From assembly GCF_020150455.1 (NCBI RefSeq), contig NZ_CP083740.1, positions 868,001 to 932,000 of the forward strand: 64,000 nucleotides of DNA. The letters are read 5' to 3'. The notes beneath the pieces are model-generated. The model was not told the origin of the DNA. It ran no database searches and saw nothing but the letters and a program-made list of their open reading frames with translations. Of the stretch, positions 26,384 to 35,993 are shown piece after piece. A program made the translations under genes and the position numbers. The DNA is from Bremerella sp. TYQ1. Lineage in GTDB: Bacteria; Planctomycetota; Planctomycetia; Pirellulales; Pirellulaceae. Each line of letters starts with the position of its first letter. The stretch's first letter is position 1.

Positions 26384-29300
26384 TTACTGAGTGTTTCCGT
26401 CAAGGTTGACTTTATCAGTACGTTTAAGCGCTTGAGACGCATCAGAGACAATCGCAGTGGGCTTGTGCTGATTCTCGTCCGTAACTATCTCGAAGGACCA
26501 TGCGAATTGAGTTTCGCCGAGGACTTTGGGTGGTTCGATGCGGAGTCCTTTCTCGCTAACGGACCAGTTGACCTTAGCAGGGCTGCCAAGCAGGCGGACC
26601 GACTTAATGTTGGTTGTTTTCCATCCGGCGGTATCTTTGATAGTAAACGGCTCGTTTGGCGTAGTAAGCTTGATGGCGTAGAGTGTCTTTCCTTTGGTCG
26701 TGAACGCCAGATGTTCATCTTCCTGCGAATTCACTTTCCAGTAGCGTGTGCCGTAGATGGCATCACCGTTGATTTTTAGCCAGTCTCCCATCGCTCGAAG
26801 TCGTTCTACTTGCCAATCGGGAATAGTGCCGTCAGCTCTGGGACCAATATTGATCAGGAAGTTGCCGTTTCTGCTGACGACCTCCACCATCTCGTGGATG
26901 ACCTGTTCGACGGACCTCTTTCGGTGTGGATAATTCGGGTCCTCTTCAGCAGCCAGGTAGCCGAAAGAAGAACCAAAGGTTGTACAGCTTTGCCACTTAG
27001 GACCAATGACTTTTAGTTTCAGATTGTCTTTTTCAAGACAGCCGACTCCATCAGGCCAGTTGCGATTGCCTCCTTTGTTGTTGCAATATACTTCCTGACC
27101 GCGGGCGGCCGCGTCGTTCATGAAGTCGGCAATCATGCCACGAACCTGATCGTCGAGATATTTGATTTCAGGCTTCATCTTGCCTTCACGGACACGATTG
27201 CCGTCACGTGTATAGATGGGGAAGTCGTCTACCCAGAGGAAATCGGGGTGATACTTGTTCTGGATTTCATTCCAGCGGGCAACATAGTCATCGACGAATG
27301 CCTTGTCGTATTCGAATGGACCGTAAAGCAATTTTGCCTCGGGAACTCGGCGTATCTCTTCTGCAATATCAGAACGTGGTTCGCTGCGGACAACGTACTT
27401 TTCCTTTGCGAAGAACCCGGTGTGTCGCTCGCGATGATATGACGGCGCGTACTTGAGGCCGCGTTTGCGAACCGCTTTGCCAAGATCACCGACCAGATCA
27501 CGCTTAGGGCCTTTGTCGACGGCATTCCAGGGTGTCAATTCAGAGTCCCAGTTGGCCCAGCCGTCGTGGTGTTCGGCAGTCATGACGACATATCTGGCGC
27601 CGACTTCTTCGAACAGTGCAGCCCATTGATCAGGGTCCCAGTGTTCTGCGGTGAACTGGGAGATGATGTCCTTGTAACCAAACTCCGGCGGAGTAGCTCC
27701 CCATCGCTGTTTAAGGTACGGATAGTAGTGTGCCGGGTCTTCGTAGAGCATCTTCGGCACGTGTTCTGCGTAACCTCGATCCCCTTTGCGATAACCGATC
27801 ACGCTGTAAGGGCCCCAGTGAATGAAGATACCGATCTTGCCATCGTCAAACCAGGCGGGGACTGGCATCTTTTGAAGCGACTGCCAGGTACCGTCGTAGG
27901 GCGGATTATTGGTCTGTGGCCCCTCGGGTTCCTTGCCTAACGCTTCTACCTCGGTGAAATAGGCTCCGCCGGCGTTGCCGTCTTCGTCGTAGAGGTATGT
28001 TACTAAATGGGTAGGGCCAGCAGGCAGATCCAGTTCAAACTCAACCCCCTTACTACCTGCTTCGACGGGTTTGCTTAATGACTTACCAGCGATCTCGATC
28101 TTCGCGTTCTGAGCGACGACGATAGCATCCGCCTCTTTCGGCAATTGCCGAAGGGTAATGCGGTAGCGCCCTGACTTATGAACTTGGAGCATCCATGGCC
28201 CTGTGACCTTGGGCCGCTTTTTGATTGTGCCGAAATTCCATGGAGGGTTTCCCGTTGGCATGTACCAGTCTTGTGACGTAAGGACCGTCGGATTATCCGT
28301 TGGATTGCCGATGTCGATGCGAACTGGTGTCAGTCGCGGCGATACTTTCTCCCAGAACGGGTGATAATAGTCACGCAGTTGTTCAATGGCCTCGGGGTGT
28401 TTGTCGCTGAGGTTATGTTGTTGCCCTGGATCCGCCTGAATGTCATACAAGGTCTGCTTGCCGGAATTGACCAGCCGCCAACGCTCAGTCAGCACAACGG
28501 TGTACTCCCAGGGCTCGGAGGGTAAGCTCGTTGCACCAGCCCCGCCGTGATATTGAATGATGTGATGATCTCTTCCCCATTTCGGATTGGATTCGTACAG
28601 CATTGGCTTCAGGGAGATACCATCTGGTTTGTAGTCCTTCGGCACCGAAATTCCACAAAGATCTGCCAGGGTTGGCAGAATATCGATATGGGCCGCGAGC
28701 GTATCGATGTCCTTGCCGCCATCAAGACCACCTCGGGGCCAGTGGATAAAGAACGGGACGCGGTGACCTCCTTCAAAAACAGAGGACTTTTTACCACGCA
28801 TCCCTGCGTTGAAACCGACCAGGGGTTGGGAATCTAAACCGTCAAATTTTGCGCCTGCAGCGGTACCATTGTCGGTCATGAAGATCAGGATTGTATTTTC
28901 TGCCAGTCCAAGTTTCTTCAGATGCTCCCTCAGCAGCCCTATGTTGTGATCTATGTTGGCGATCATCCCATAGAAGTTGGCATTGGCCACATTCCGGTTG
29001 CCGATATACGGCTTCGCCCATTGTTCAGGGACGCGGTAGGGGCCGTGCGGAGCATTGGTCGGAAGGTAGAGCAAGAAGGGTTTGCCTTGGTTTTCTTCGA
29101 TAAAGCGGATGCCTTCCCGAAACCACACATCGGTGCAGTATCCCTCGAACTGCTCGAACTTGCCGTTTCGTTCGTAGGTATCATCGAAGTAGTCATTGCC
29201 CCAGTAGTCCGAGGCCTGTCCGATGCCGCCACAGCGATGCCAGACCACATCCTGAAAGCCTCGGTCTTGTGGGCGGTGGGGAGCGTTGTCGCCGAGATGC

Positions 29301-29686
29301 CACTTGCCGACCATGCCAGTGGCGTAACCGTTGTCGGCAAAGAGGTTGGCAATCGTCTTCTCATCGCGATGCAACATCGTACGACCAGAACTCGTCCGGT
29401 ACGCGCCGGTGTAGCCTGGATGGTTGCCCGTCATTAGGGCAGCACGCGTCGGCGTGCAAAACGGGCTGACATGGAAGTCTGTAAAGCGAACAGATTCAGC
29501 GCTGAGTTGGTCAAGATTCGGTGTCTTGAGAATTGGGTTCCCATGGCACGCTAAATCTCCGTACCCCTGGTCATCCGTCATAACGATAATGACATTGGGC
29601 TTGTCAGCGGCAACTGCCAATGTTGCATGGACATTGACGATCGCTAAAAAGACGAGAGGGTATGTTTTCAGTAGTTGATTCGTCAC
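26384..29686 (-). CDS. Sulfatase - alpha-L-fucosidase (GH29) fusion
   Basis: The protein is 1100 aa with a signal peptide (LVFLAIVNVHATLAVAA). Residues about 28-470 are a complete sulfatase: VIIVMTDDQGYGD, SPFCTPTRAALMTG with C77, and IFMTDNGTAAG. Residues about 495-585 form a beta-sandwich linker (SGRYRITLRQLPKEADA). Residues about 600-990 are a GH29 alpha-L-fucosidase: IFIHWGPYS (621-629), TAEHHDGWANWD (703-714), and DFLWVDDFP where D820 is the candidate nucleophile. INIGPRADGTIPDW is typical of the GH29 C-terminal part. Both active sites look intact, so one secreted enzyme could desulfate and cleave fucose. The gene is 8 bp after the beta-propeller gene at 29695, tightly coupled. Confidence 0.93.
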   Translation of the reverse strand: MTNQLLKTYPLVFLAIVNVHATLAVAADKPNVIIVMTDDQGYGDLACHGNPILKTPNLDQLSAESVRFTDFHVSPFCTPTRAALMTGNHPGYTGAYRTSSGRTMLHRDEKTIANLFADNGYATGMVGKWHLGDNAPHRPQDRGFQDVVWHRCGGIGQASDYWGNDYFDDTYERNGKFEQFEGYCTDVWFREGIRFIEENQGKPFLLYLPTNAPHGPYRVPEQWAKPYIGNRNVANANFYGMIANIDHNIGLLREHLKKLGLAENTILIFMTDNGTAAGAKFDGLDSQPLVGFNAGMRGKKSSVFEGGHRVPFFIHWPRGGLDGGKDIDTLAAHIDILPTLADLCGISVPKDYKPDGISLKPMLYESNPKWGRDHHIIQYHGGAGATSLPSEPWEYTVVLTERWRLVNSGKQTLYDIQADPGQQHNLSDKHPEAIEQLRDYYHPFWEKVSPRLTPVRIDIGNPTDNPTVLTSQDWYMPTGNPPWNFGTIKKRPKVTGPWMLQVHKSGRYRITLRQLPKEADAIVVAQNAKIEIAGKSLSKPVEAGSKGVEFELDLPAGPTHLVTYLYDEDGNAGGAYFTEVEALGKEPEGPQTNNPPYDGTWQSLQKMPVPAWFDDGKIGIFIHWGPYSVIGYRKGDRGYAEHVPKMLYEDPAHYYPYLKQRWGATPPEFGYKDIISQFTAEHWDPDQWAALFEEVGARYVVMTAEHHDGWANWDSELTPWNAVDKGPKRDLVGDLGKAVRKRGLKYAPSYHRERHTGFFAKEKYVVRSEPRSDIAEEIRRVPEAKLLYGPFEYDKAFVDDYVARWNEIQNKYHPDFLWVDDFPIYTRDGNRVREGKMKPEIKYLDDQVRGMIADFMNDAAARGQEVYCNNKGGNRNWPDGVGCLEKDNLKLKVIGPKWQSCTTFGSSFGYLAAEEDPNYPHRKRSVEQVIHEMVEVVSRNGNFLINIGPRADGTIPDWQVERLRAMGDWLKINGDAIYGTRYWKVNSQEDEHLAFTTKGKTLYAIKLTTPNEPFTIKDTAGWKTTNIKSVRLLGSPAKVNWSVSEKGLRIEPPKVLGETQFAWSFEIVTDENQHKPTAIVSDASQALKRTDKVNLDGNTQ

Positions 29687-29694
29687 GGTGTTAC

Positions 29695-31182
29695 CTACTC
29701 GGCGAATGTAAGCGTCATGCTTTGGATGATTGGCTTCGATTTGTTCTCGGTGGAATCGGTCAGCCGGAGTTCCACCTGAAATCCGTAGCCAGATGGCAGG
29801 TTCGAAAGGTCTAGCTGGGCGGGAGTTTTGGCGATTTGTTTCGAGAAGCCAGGGATATAGTCATATTTCTCTTGGACTTCCGTCCAATCGGTCCACTTGT
29901 CGATCTTGCCATCGTTGGCGGTATCAACCCCTACGCGGGCCTCAACTGTCTCTACCCAAGGGCCCGGACTTACAAAATCGGTCTTCTGCTGAGTCGCGAG
30001 ATAGAACTGCCCCTCGGCAAATGCAATGTCAGGGTCAGGATGGCCATTACCAATGTGGTCGCACCATGTGAACTGCTGGTCGATAGATGGAGAAGTGAAC
30101 CAACCTACGCTCATTTGATGCCCGCCGACTGGGTCATAGTCACCGAAGAGATAATACTGGCCGCCAATGCAGATTGCCGCCCAATCACCATAGGCCTCTT
30201 GCTCAGGTTGATGCACGTTGTACTCGGCGACGTTGGTCTTGTAGTTCTTGGGATCTTCCTTCGCCCAATGGGGATGTTTATAGGTGGCCGTTTTGCCAGT
30301 CGGCTTGGTACGCATATCGACCGGCGGTTTTTGGAACTCAAATTGATCGATGCCATTCGGACTGACGGCATGGCCGGCCAGTGGCGAATCCCAAGATCGC
30401 TTGCTGGCGTTGATCGGGCTCCAGTCTTCGATGATCACATGCATGTTGCCCTGCAGATCGCGGATGAATCCTGCATCGGATCCGTGCGAAGGATCGCGGA
30501 CGGCAATGCCCATGTTCTTGCCCGGCTCGCCATCAAACAGATCTTCATCCACGTAAACATGCGGGTCTTGATCGTTCGGAAAGTCATAGTAAATCAATGC
30601 CTTGCCATCGACCCACTCGGCACTGGTGACCCACTTCGAGAAGCCTTCGGTGACAGGGCCGTGATGAACCCAGTTCTTCATGTCGCGGCTTTGCCAGGCA
30701 TGATACCCACCTTTACCAGGCTTCAGGCCACCAGGAGCGTTGAATTGATTAGGAAACGGAGTTGTTTGCAGCGGAACGTCAAACCCTTCCAAAGTCGTTT
30801 CTGCTGGCTGAAACTTGGTGTTCTGCTTCCCCTTCCCATAGCGACCGAACATCCAGTAATTGCCAGGACCGACGGTCAGCATCGCCGGCGCGTCGCCCAG
30901 GTTAGCCGGGCCGATGTTTTCAATTGGATTCCAGTTCTGCCAAATCGGTGACTGAGTTAAGGTGAGCTTGCTGGCCGAACGCTTCTCGTTTGACGTGTGG
31001 AGTTTCGTAGCGATTGTCGCGGTTTTGGCCTCAGGCGATACGAAACCATCGGCGATGGTCGCCCCGTCGGCTGTGGCAATATTCCTCTGCCAGTCGTCTG
31101 CGCTGTCGATAGTCCAATCTGCGGCCTCGAGATGCGAACCAACAGCGAGCGAAGCTACGAGCAAGAGTGATAGATATTTCAT
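29695..31182 (-). CDS. Secreted beta-propeller glycosidase-like protein (GH43/GH117-like)
   Basis: The protein is 495 aa with signal peptide MKYLSLLLVASLAVGSHLEA. The central region repeats the pattern of five-bladed propeller glycosidases: WMFGRYGKGKQNTKFQPAE, HAWQSRDMKNWVHHGPVTEG, YYLFGDYDPVGGHQMSVGWF and GNGHPDPDIAFAEGQFYLAT. The Asp residues in PDPD and the acidic pairs fit a glycosidase site, but I cannot assign the CAZy family. The last 90 residues form a beta-rich domain (GYGFQVELRLTDSTENKSKP). Placement between an esterase and the sulfatase-fucosidase fits attack on a sulfated fucan. Confidence 0.7.
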   Translation of the reverse strand: MKYLSLLLVASLAVGSHLEAADWTIDSADDWQRNIATADGATIADGFVSPEAKTATIATKLHTSNEKRSASKLTLTQSPIWQNWNPIENIGPANLGDAPAMLTVGPGNYWMFGRYGKGKQNTKFQPAETTLEGFDVPLQTTPFPNQFNAPGGLKPGKGGYHAWQSRDMKNWVHHGPVTEGFSKWVTSAEWVDGKALIYYDFPNDQDPHVYVDEDLFDGEPGKNMGIAVRDPSHGSDAGFIRDLQGNMHVIIEDWSPINASKRSWDSPLAGHAVSPNGIDQFEFQKPPVDMRTKPTGKTATYKHPHWAKEDPKNYKTNVAEYNVHQPEQEAYGDWAAICIGGQYYLFGDYDPVGGHQMSVGWFTSPSIDQQFTWCDHIGNGHPDPDIAFAEGQFYLATQQKTDFVSPGPWVETVEARVGVDTANDGKIDKWTDWTEVQEKYDYIPGFSKQIAKTPAQLDLSNLPSGYGFQVELRLTDSTENKSKPIIQSMTLTFAE

Positions 31183-31249
31183 GGAAACTTCAGTAGTTGA
31201 TGGATGTGTGTTGGATAAGTAGCTATCAGTCGATGGGGATACGCTTGGG

Positions 31250-32392
31250 TTAGTTCGGAAGGTGATCGACTAAGAACTGAACGGTACGTTCGACGATTGC
31301 TTCGCGGGTTGGTTCGATATCTGCGTCGACCTTTCGCCAGTTGTGACCAGAATTCTTGATGATCATGATTTCAACTGGGGCCTTGGTGGCTTCCGCTTTC
31401 TCCTTCATGTAATACGCATGCTTAACGGGGATGGTGGTGTCCTTGTCACCCTGGATCATCAACAGTGGTGGCGAATCAGGCTTCAAGTAATTTACCGGGC
31501 TCACCTCGCGGTAGCGCTTAAGCTTTGTATCCGCGTTGTGGTCAGCTCCAAGAATGCGGGCACCGAATCGATCACGAAAATCAGCTCGGTCATCGTGATT
31601 GAAGAGCTCTGTCTTCTCGAAGTCAGATGGACCATACCAGGAAACGCCTGCCAGCATTTGATAGGAGGCCGATGCCAACTCGTCATCGCCCACAAGATTG
31701 GAAGGGGACGTTAGGAGAAGCATCTGCGCGATTTGGCCTCCTGCAGAATCGCCCATAACGAAGAAGCGATTGGGATCAAGCTTGAAGGCACTGCTATTTT
31801 GGGCGAGATACCGGGCAGCATCTTTGCAGTCGATCACGCAGTCTCGCATGGTGACCAGGCCATCTTTTCCACAGAGCCGGTATTCGACAGAGACTACCGC
31901 AAAACCATGGCTAAGTAGCCTTTGAAACAATTCCTTGAACGAACCCTTGGTTATGCCTTGCTTGCTGCCAGCAGCCCAACCGCCTCCGTGTGTGTACAGG
32001 ATTACGGGGTAAGGTGCCACAGATTTTCTGTCTTCGCTTGTGGGGTAGTAAAGATCTAGCTGCAGTTCCCGTTCTGACACGGTCTTGTAGACGACATTCA
32101 ACTTCCGCTCGGAGCCTGTTTCCAGATACGGAACACGCTCTTTACGAAGCTCTTCGATCGTGATCACTTGGTCACCGTTGAGGTCAAGCTTTTGATAACG
32201 CCGCCAAGCCGCCCTGTCTTCGTCTTTTTCGAATGTTCCGTTGCCGTTTGAATCGACCTTGCGCATTGCCTTCGTCGCGCGAACCAACGAAGCGCGATCG
32301 TCATCAGTTGAGCCGGCGAATGCCGTCTGAGCATACACAAGGCCTGCGAAGAAGCAGGTGATAACTGTTATGGAGCAAATGTAGTTGGCCAT
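31250..32392 (-). CDS. Alpha/beta-hydrolase (esterase/lipase) with N-terminal EF-hands
   Basis: The protein is 380 aa from the ATG at 32392; an in-frame ATG at 32440 would add 16 residues before the signal peptide ([18 protein letters not shown]). Two calcium-type EF-hand loops follow: [12 protein letters not shown] and [12 protein letters not shown]. The rest is an esterase of the HSL/BD-FAE kind: oxyanion HGGGWAAG, nucleophile GDSAGG, acid DKDT region and catalytic His in NSGHNW. It probably removes acyl (for example acetyl) groups from the polysaccharide. Secreted. Encoded in the PUL between two glycosidase-like genes. Confidence 0.85.
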   Translation of the reverse strand: MANYICSITVITCFFAGLVYAQTAFAGSTDDDRASLVRATKAMRKVDSNGNGTFEKDEDRAAWRRYQKLDLNGDQVITIEELRKERVPYLETGSERKLNVVYKTVSERELQLDLYYPTSEDRKSVAPYPVILYTHGGGWAAGSKQGITKGSFKELFQRLLSHGFAVVSVEYRLCGKDGLVTMRDCVIDCKDAARYLAQNSSAFKLDPNRFFVMGDSAGGQIAQMLLLTSPSNLVGDDELASASYQMLAGVSWYGPSDFEKTELFNHDDRADFRDRFGARILGADHNADTKLKRYREVSPVNYLKPDSPPLLMIQGDKDTTIPVKHAYYMKEKAEATKAPVEIMIIKNSGHNWRKVDADIEPTREAIVERTVQFLVDHLPN

Positions 32393-32467
32393 GTTAATTC
32401 TTTCGGGCGAAACGTGATCGTCTTTAGAAGGGCTTAGCAACAGAAGTTCATCGAAGCGATGTTTCGG

Positions 32468-33649
32468 TTACCGCCATTCAATCTTGGCTTCCTGGGATTG
32501 AAGATCTACCCAAACCGAGGCATGTTGGTACTCGCGACTGAGCTTCCAACCATCACGCGTCATTTCCCCGAGTGGTTTTCCAAGCGGTTTATCGAATTCT
32601 GGGTACCACTCTAGGCATCCGTTATCTAGCCGGTATCCCCAGTTGTAGATGAAGTAGCAGTTCTTCTCGGCCGCAGCCAGAAAGCAGGCGAGTGGAAAGG
32701 TCAAACGTTCTTGGGCGGTCTTGTGCTTTTCCGACAATGGTTTTCGCATGGCCTCTTCATCTATGAAGGAAAAGTCAGGCCAGCATTTGAGTACCACAAT
32801 CTTTCCAGACTTAGCCGCCTGTTGCATGGCAAGCAGGTCCTGGAGCATCGTCTCCTTGGAGGCACTGTGAAAGTGACCAAAGTGCTCAATCATAGCCGCG
32901 TCCGCTTCAGGAAAATCGAATCCGATGTGTCTTCCGGGAGTCGAACGAATTCCGTTGAAAACGATCAACCCATCTTCGCCAATCGCGTGACGTGTCTCTC
33001 GAACCAGATCTCGAAGTCCCTTTTGGATCGCGTCGAATTTCTCGTTGCCCCACAACTTGCGATTCGCTGGGCTGGTGATTTGTGGAAAAGCGTCCATGAA
33101 TATTCCATCACAACTTCCCTCGGCCACGGCTTTCTCGGCGACTCTGGTCCACCAATTCCTCACCTCGTCACTCGAAAGATCGTAACGCATTAAGCGTCCC
33201 TTCTTGCGATCAAGTTCATTCTTATTCGTCTTGAGCCACCAATCTGGATGTCGAGCATAGACTTGGTGGGCGTTATACATCGGGTAGTCGAGAAAAGCAT
33301 TCCAATAGAAAATGACCTTCATCTTTGGATTGAATGCTTTGAGTTGCTGTGCCTCGGCTTCGATACCTGCTTCGGTACTGCCGTGCGTTTGAGTGGCGTG
33401 CCCTTTCTCCAAGCAGACGAAGCTAGATCGCGTTGCGACGAACTCAGCTTCCTCTTGGGTTAGCAAGCCTTGACTTTTTCCGAAGTGGAATGCAATCGGT
33501 ACCTTTTCCCAACTGAATTCGGGATATCGGGCGTCGTTCGCTTGTCCGATCGATACTACAAGCACCGCATGGATTGCGATTGAGAAAACGGACAACGGCA
33601 GGAGTCTGGGCCCATACCACAGGGATGATTTGTTATTGGAATTAATCAT
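32468..33649 (-). CDS. Putative secreted TIM-barrel glycoside hydrolase (family unassigned)
   Basis: The protein is 393 aa with N-terminal hydrophobic segment (LLPLSVFSIAIHAVLVVSIG). The motifs IAFHFGKSQGL, KVIFYWNAFLDYPMYN, GIFMDAFPQI (Asp at end of a strand) and FIYNWGYRLDNGCLEWYPEF suit a (beta/alpha)8 glycosidase of the hypothetical GHL15 kind, from family memory. I do not recognise a CAZy family for it. Candidate acids: D in MDAFP and the E/D further down. Sits 8 bp before the beta-helix remnant gene. Novel PUL enzymes of this kind are worth testing on fucans. Confidence 0.6.
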   Translation of the reverse strand: MINSNNKSSLWYGPRLLPLSVFSIAIHAVLVVSIGQANDARYPEFSWEKVPIAFHFGKSQGLLTQEEAEFVATRSSFVCLEKGHATQTHGSTEAGIEAEAQQLKAFNPKMKVIFYWNAFLDYPMYNAHQVYARHPDWWLKTNKNELDRKKGRLMRYDLSSDEVRNWWTRVAEKAVAEGSCDGIFMDAFPQITSPANRKLWGNEKFDAIQKGLRDLVRETRHAIGEDGLIVFNGIRSTPGRHIGFDFPEADAAMIEHFGHFHSASKETMLQDLLAMQQAAKSGKIVVLKCWPDFSFIDEEAMRKPLSEKHKTAQERLTFPLACFLAAAEKNCYFIYNWGYRLDNGCLEWYPEFDKPLGKPLGEMTRDGWKLSREYQHASVWVDLQSQEAKIEWR

Positions 33650-33656
33650 GGTGTAT

Positions 33657-34211
33657 CTATTCAGATAGGCAACCAGCGTTTGGCGACTCGATATGCTTGA
33701 TCAGTCCCGCTATTGAGACATCGAAGGGGACAATACCAAGCTTCAAGGCTGGAGAATCCGGCTGAAAACGAAAATCAACGTTGGCGGGATCGACAAAAAG
33801 GGGATCGACGGACAGGCTATGGGCGTCAATTCCTTCTTGTTTGTGCTTCTTGATAATCTGCTTGCCAAGTTGGGAATCGGCGGCAGAGAAGTAAATGTTG
33901 TGATCTGTGTTGGCTTGCTTCGCTTGGGCGAGAGCGCGTCGGTCCTCGGTCGATTGACTATTTTGTGCTGGTAGCTCGTCGATGAAAGTGCAATCGCCTG
34001 ATTCAGAAAATCGAGATTCACGAATCGCGTCGCGAGCGCGCTCGATCGTGGCAAACGGACCATCCGACTTCTGCGAATTGGTCGTCGCGATAGTTCCTGA
34101 CCAACCGTCAGAGCCTTGCGGAGACACATAGTAGTCCGCATCTGTCTCCGCGGCACGACAAAGATGAACCGATAGACATGCGAAGATCAAGACTAACGCA
34201 TGAAGCTTCAT
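33657..34211 (-). CDS. Internally deleted beta-helix protein remnant
   Basis: The frame is 184 aa with signal peptide MKLHALVLIFACLSVHLCRA. The N-terminal part YYVSPQGSDGWSGT...GPFATIERARDAIRE is the usual start of a right-handed parallel beta-helix polysaccharide-active protein (pectate-lyase-like). The last part, NIYFSAADSQLGKQIIKKHK...DPLFVDPANVDFRFQPDSPA, is the typical C-terminal end. The many beta-helix coils that normally lie between (about 400-600 aa) are missing. The junction near SRFSESGDCTFIDELP keeps the frame open. It could be a pseudogene or a small secreted protein. The gene is directly followed (7 bp) by the TIM-barrel gene. Confidence 0.6.
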   Translation of the reverse strand: MKLHALVLIFACLSVHLCRAAETDADYYVSPQGSDGWSGTIATTNSQKSDGPFATIERARDAIRESRFSESGDCTFIDELPAQNSQSTEDRRALAQAKQANTDHNIYFSAADSQLGKQIIKKHKQEGIDAHSLSVDPLFVDPANVDFRFQPDSPALKLGIVPFDVSIAGLIKHIESPNAGCLSE

Positions 34212-34550
34212 CCTGGGTATTTCTCCGAATGTTGTGACAAGGGATATCGCCGAAACACACGCCTTTCGGTGATGGAGCGACGGCTAGGCCGTCTGTCTTT
34301 TCCACTCAAGCGAATTGACCGCCTCAATACGAATTGTCTCTTCCGTCGTATGGACCTAGGCCGTACGTGTTACTACCGGTAGCAGCATGTACCTGCCGTT
34401 GAAAAACGGACTGGCTGCCAAAATATCTGAATTTCGGTTGGCACCTGCTGCGTGATGGAAAATCTTTCCGGGATTTAGCCAACAGTTGCCTACAAGCACA
34501 GTTGACGAAAGGAAAGCGGATAGGCGGTGTTCGCAGAGTTAGGTTGTAAG
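34212..34550. other. Gap inside the PUL, no gene
   Basis: About 340 bp between the 34551 sulfatase and the beta-helix remnant. No supported gene. It may hold an internal promoter for the downstream half of the cluster. No tandem TGTCGCA pair was found. Confidence 0.5.
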
Positions 34551-35969
34551 CTACTTGGAAAGTGGTTGGGGGTTTTCAACAAAGGCAGCAGGTCGGCGAT
34601 GCTGCTGCAACTCTTTTTCGAAGGCCATTGCATAGGACGTTAGTCGGGCGACGGTCTCAGGATGGGAGCCTAGCAAGTTCTTCTTTTCGCTGATGTCGGT
34701 CTCGAGGTTGAAGAGAGCAGGGTGGCTACTACGCGATCCTTTCGCGTTAGTTCCGGCAGCTGCCAGATGTAGTTTCCAATCGCCCGAACGCACCGCCTCG
34801 AGCGTGTTGCCTCTGAAATAGAAGAAGGCCTCGTGTGGACTCTCTGCTTCGCTCGACAAGACCGGCCAGATGTCCTTGCCGTCGATTACGCGATCTTCAG
34901 GCATTTGTGCACCTGCCAACTTGGCGAAGGTGGGAAGCAGGTCCATGGTTGTCATTAACTTATTGTTGACGACGCCGGCAGCGATTTTTCCCGGCCACCG
35001 AATGACGGTTGGTTCGCGCATGCCGCCTTCGAGGGTGCTTCCCTTCTTGCCGGACAGTGGCGTGGCTTTCCCCGGCAGTGAGGGTCCGTTGTCCGACGTG
35101 AAGATCACGACTGTGTTTTCGTCGAGTCCGCGTTCTTTCAATGCATCCAGAATTTGTCCAACCGACCAGTCGATCTCACCAATCGCTTGGCGAAGTAGCT
35201 TGTCACGAGTGCGATAGTCGATCGTGTCGTTTTTCGACTCGTTAGCAAGTTTAGCCTTCAAGGCTTGAGGCACATCTTTCATAAAGGGGGGCGACGCGTG
35301 AAGTGGTCGGTGGGGAATGGGATGAGGTATGTAAAGAAAGAATGGCTCGTCCTTGTGTTTCTCGATAAAGCCGATGGCTCGCTCGGTGATTCGCCGGGTC
35401 AGATAGTCAGCGTCCGGGTCCATTTCGACTACGGTTTCGCCATCGAGCAGCGGTAGAGGAGGGAAGTGGTATTTCTTCTGCTGGGTATGGTAAGGGTGTA
35501 TGTCATGGCTATAAGGCAAGCCAAAGTACTCATCGAATCCTTGTCGTGTTGGGAGGAATTCGGACTGGTCACCGAGGTGCCATTTGCCAAAAATGCCTGT
35601 CTTGTAGCCGGCGGACTTTAGTACTTCGGCGATTGTAATCTCGCTTGGGTTCAACCCCTTGGCATCCCCAGCCAGAAGAACCGGGAAATTATCACCCGTC
35701 GCCATCTCAATCCGCTTCGGATAACAACCGGTCATTAGTGCCGCTCGTGACGGAGTGCAAACCGGAGCGGCTACGTAGAAACTTGTTAGCTTCGCGCCTT
35801 CATCCGCCATCTGATCGATCCGAGGCGTACTAACGTGTTTGCCGCCAAAGCAGCCGAGATCGGCGTAGCCTTGGTCATCCGTGAAGATGACTACAAAGTT
35901 GGGTTGCGCCGCTTCTAATCGAATCGCCAAACACGCCAACAGGCACAAAGCGAATACGGTTTTATTCAA
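34551..35969 (-). CDS. Secreted sulfatase (formylglycine type)
   Basis: The protein is 472 aa with signal peptide MNKTVFALCLLACLAIRLEA. Metal start NFVVIFTDDQGYADLGCFGG; active site APVCTPSRAALMTG with C71; VVIFTSDNGPSLPG supplies the later ligands. GVNFDEYFGLPYSHD-like text (here GFDEYFGLPYSHDIHPYH) is often seen in arylsulfatase-A-like S1 enzymes. 24 bp after the 35994 sulfatase, so surely co-transcribed. Confidence 0.93.
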   Translation of the reverse strand: MNKTVFALCLLACLAIRLEAAQPNFVVIFTDDQGYADLGCFGGKHVSTPRIDQMADEGAKLTSFYVAAPVCTPSRAALMTGCYPKRIEMATGDNFPVLLAGDAKGLNPSEITIAEVLKSAGYKTGIFGKWHLGDQSEFLPTRQGFDEYFGLPYSHDIHPYHTQQKKYHFPPLPLLDGETVVEMDPDADYLTRRITERAIGFIEKHKDEPFFLYIPHPIPHRPLHASPPFMKDVPQALKAKLANESKNDTIDYRTRDKLLRQAIGEIDWSVGQILDALKERGLDENTVVIFTSDNGPSLPGKATPLSGKKGSTLEGGMREPTVIRWPGKIAAGVVNNKLMTTMDLLPTFAKLAGAQMPEDRVIDGKDIWPVLSSEAESPHEAFFYFRGNTLEAVRSGDWKLHLAAAGTNAKGSRSSHPALFNLETDISEKKNLLGSHPETVARLTSYAMAFEKELQQHRRPAAFVENPQPLSK

Positions 35970-35993
35970 TATCTTTCTCCTGCAGACTAGTCC

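Noticed and set aside
29836..30951. 371-codon open frame on the plus strand
   Set aside because: It is antisense to the beta-propeller gene, has no ribosome site and its translation shows no protein-like pattern.
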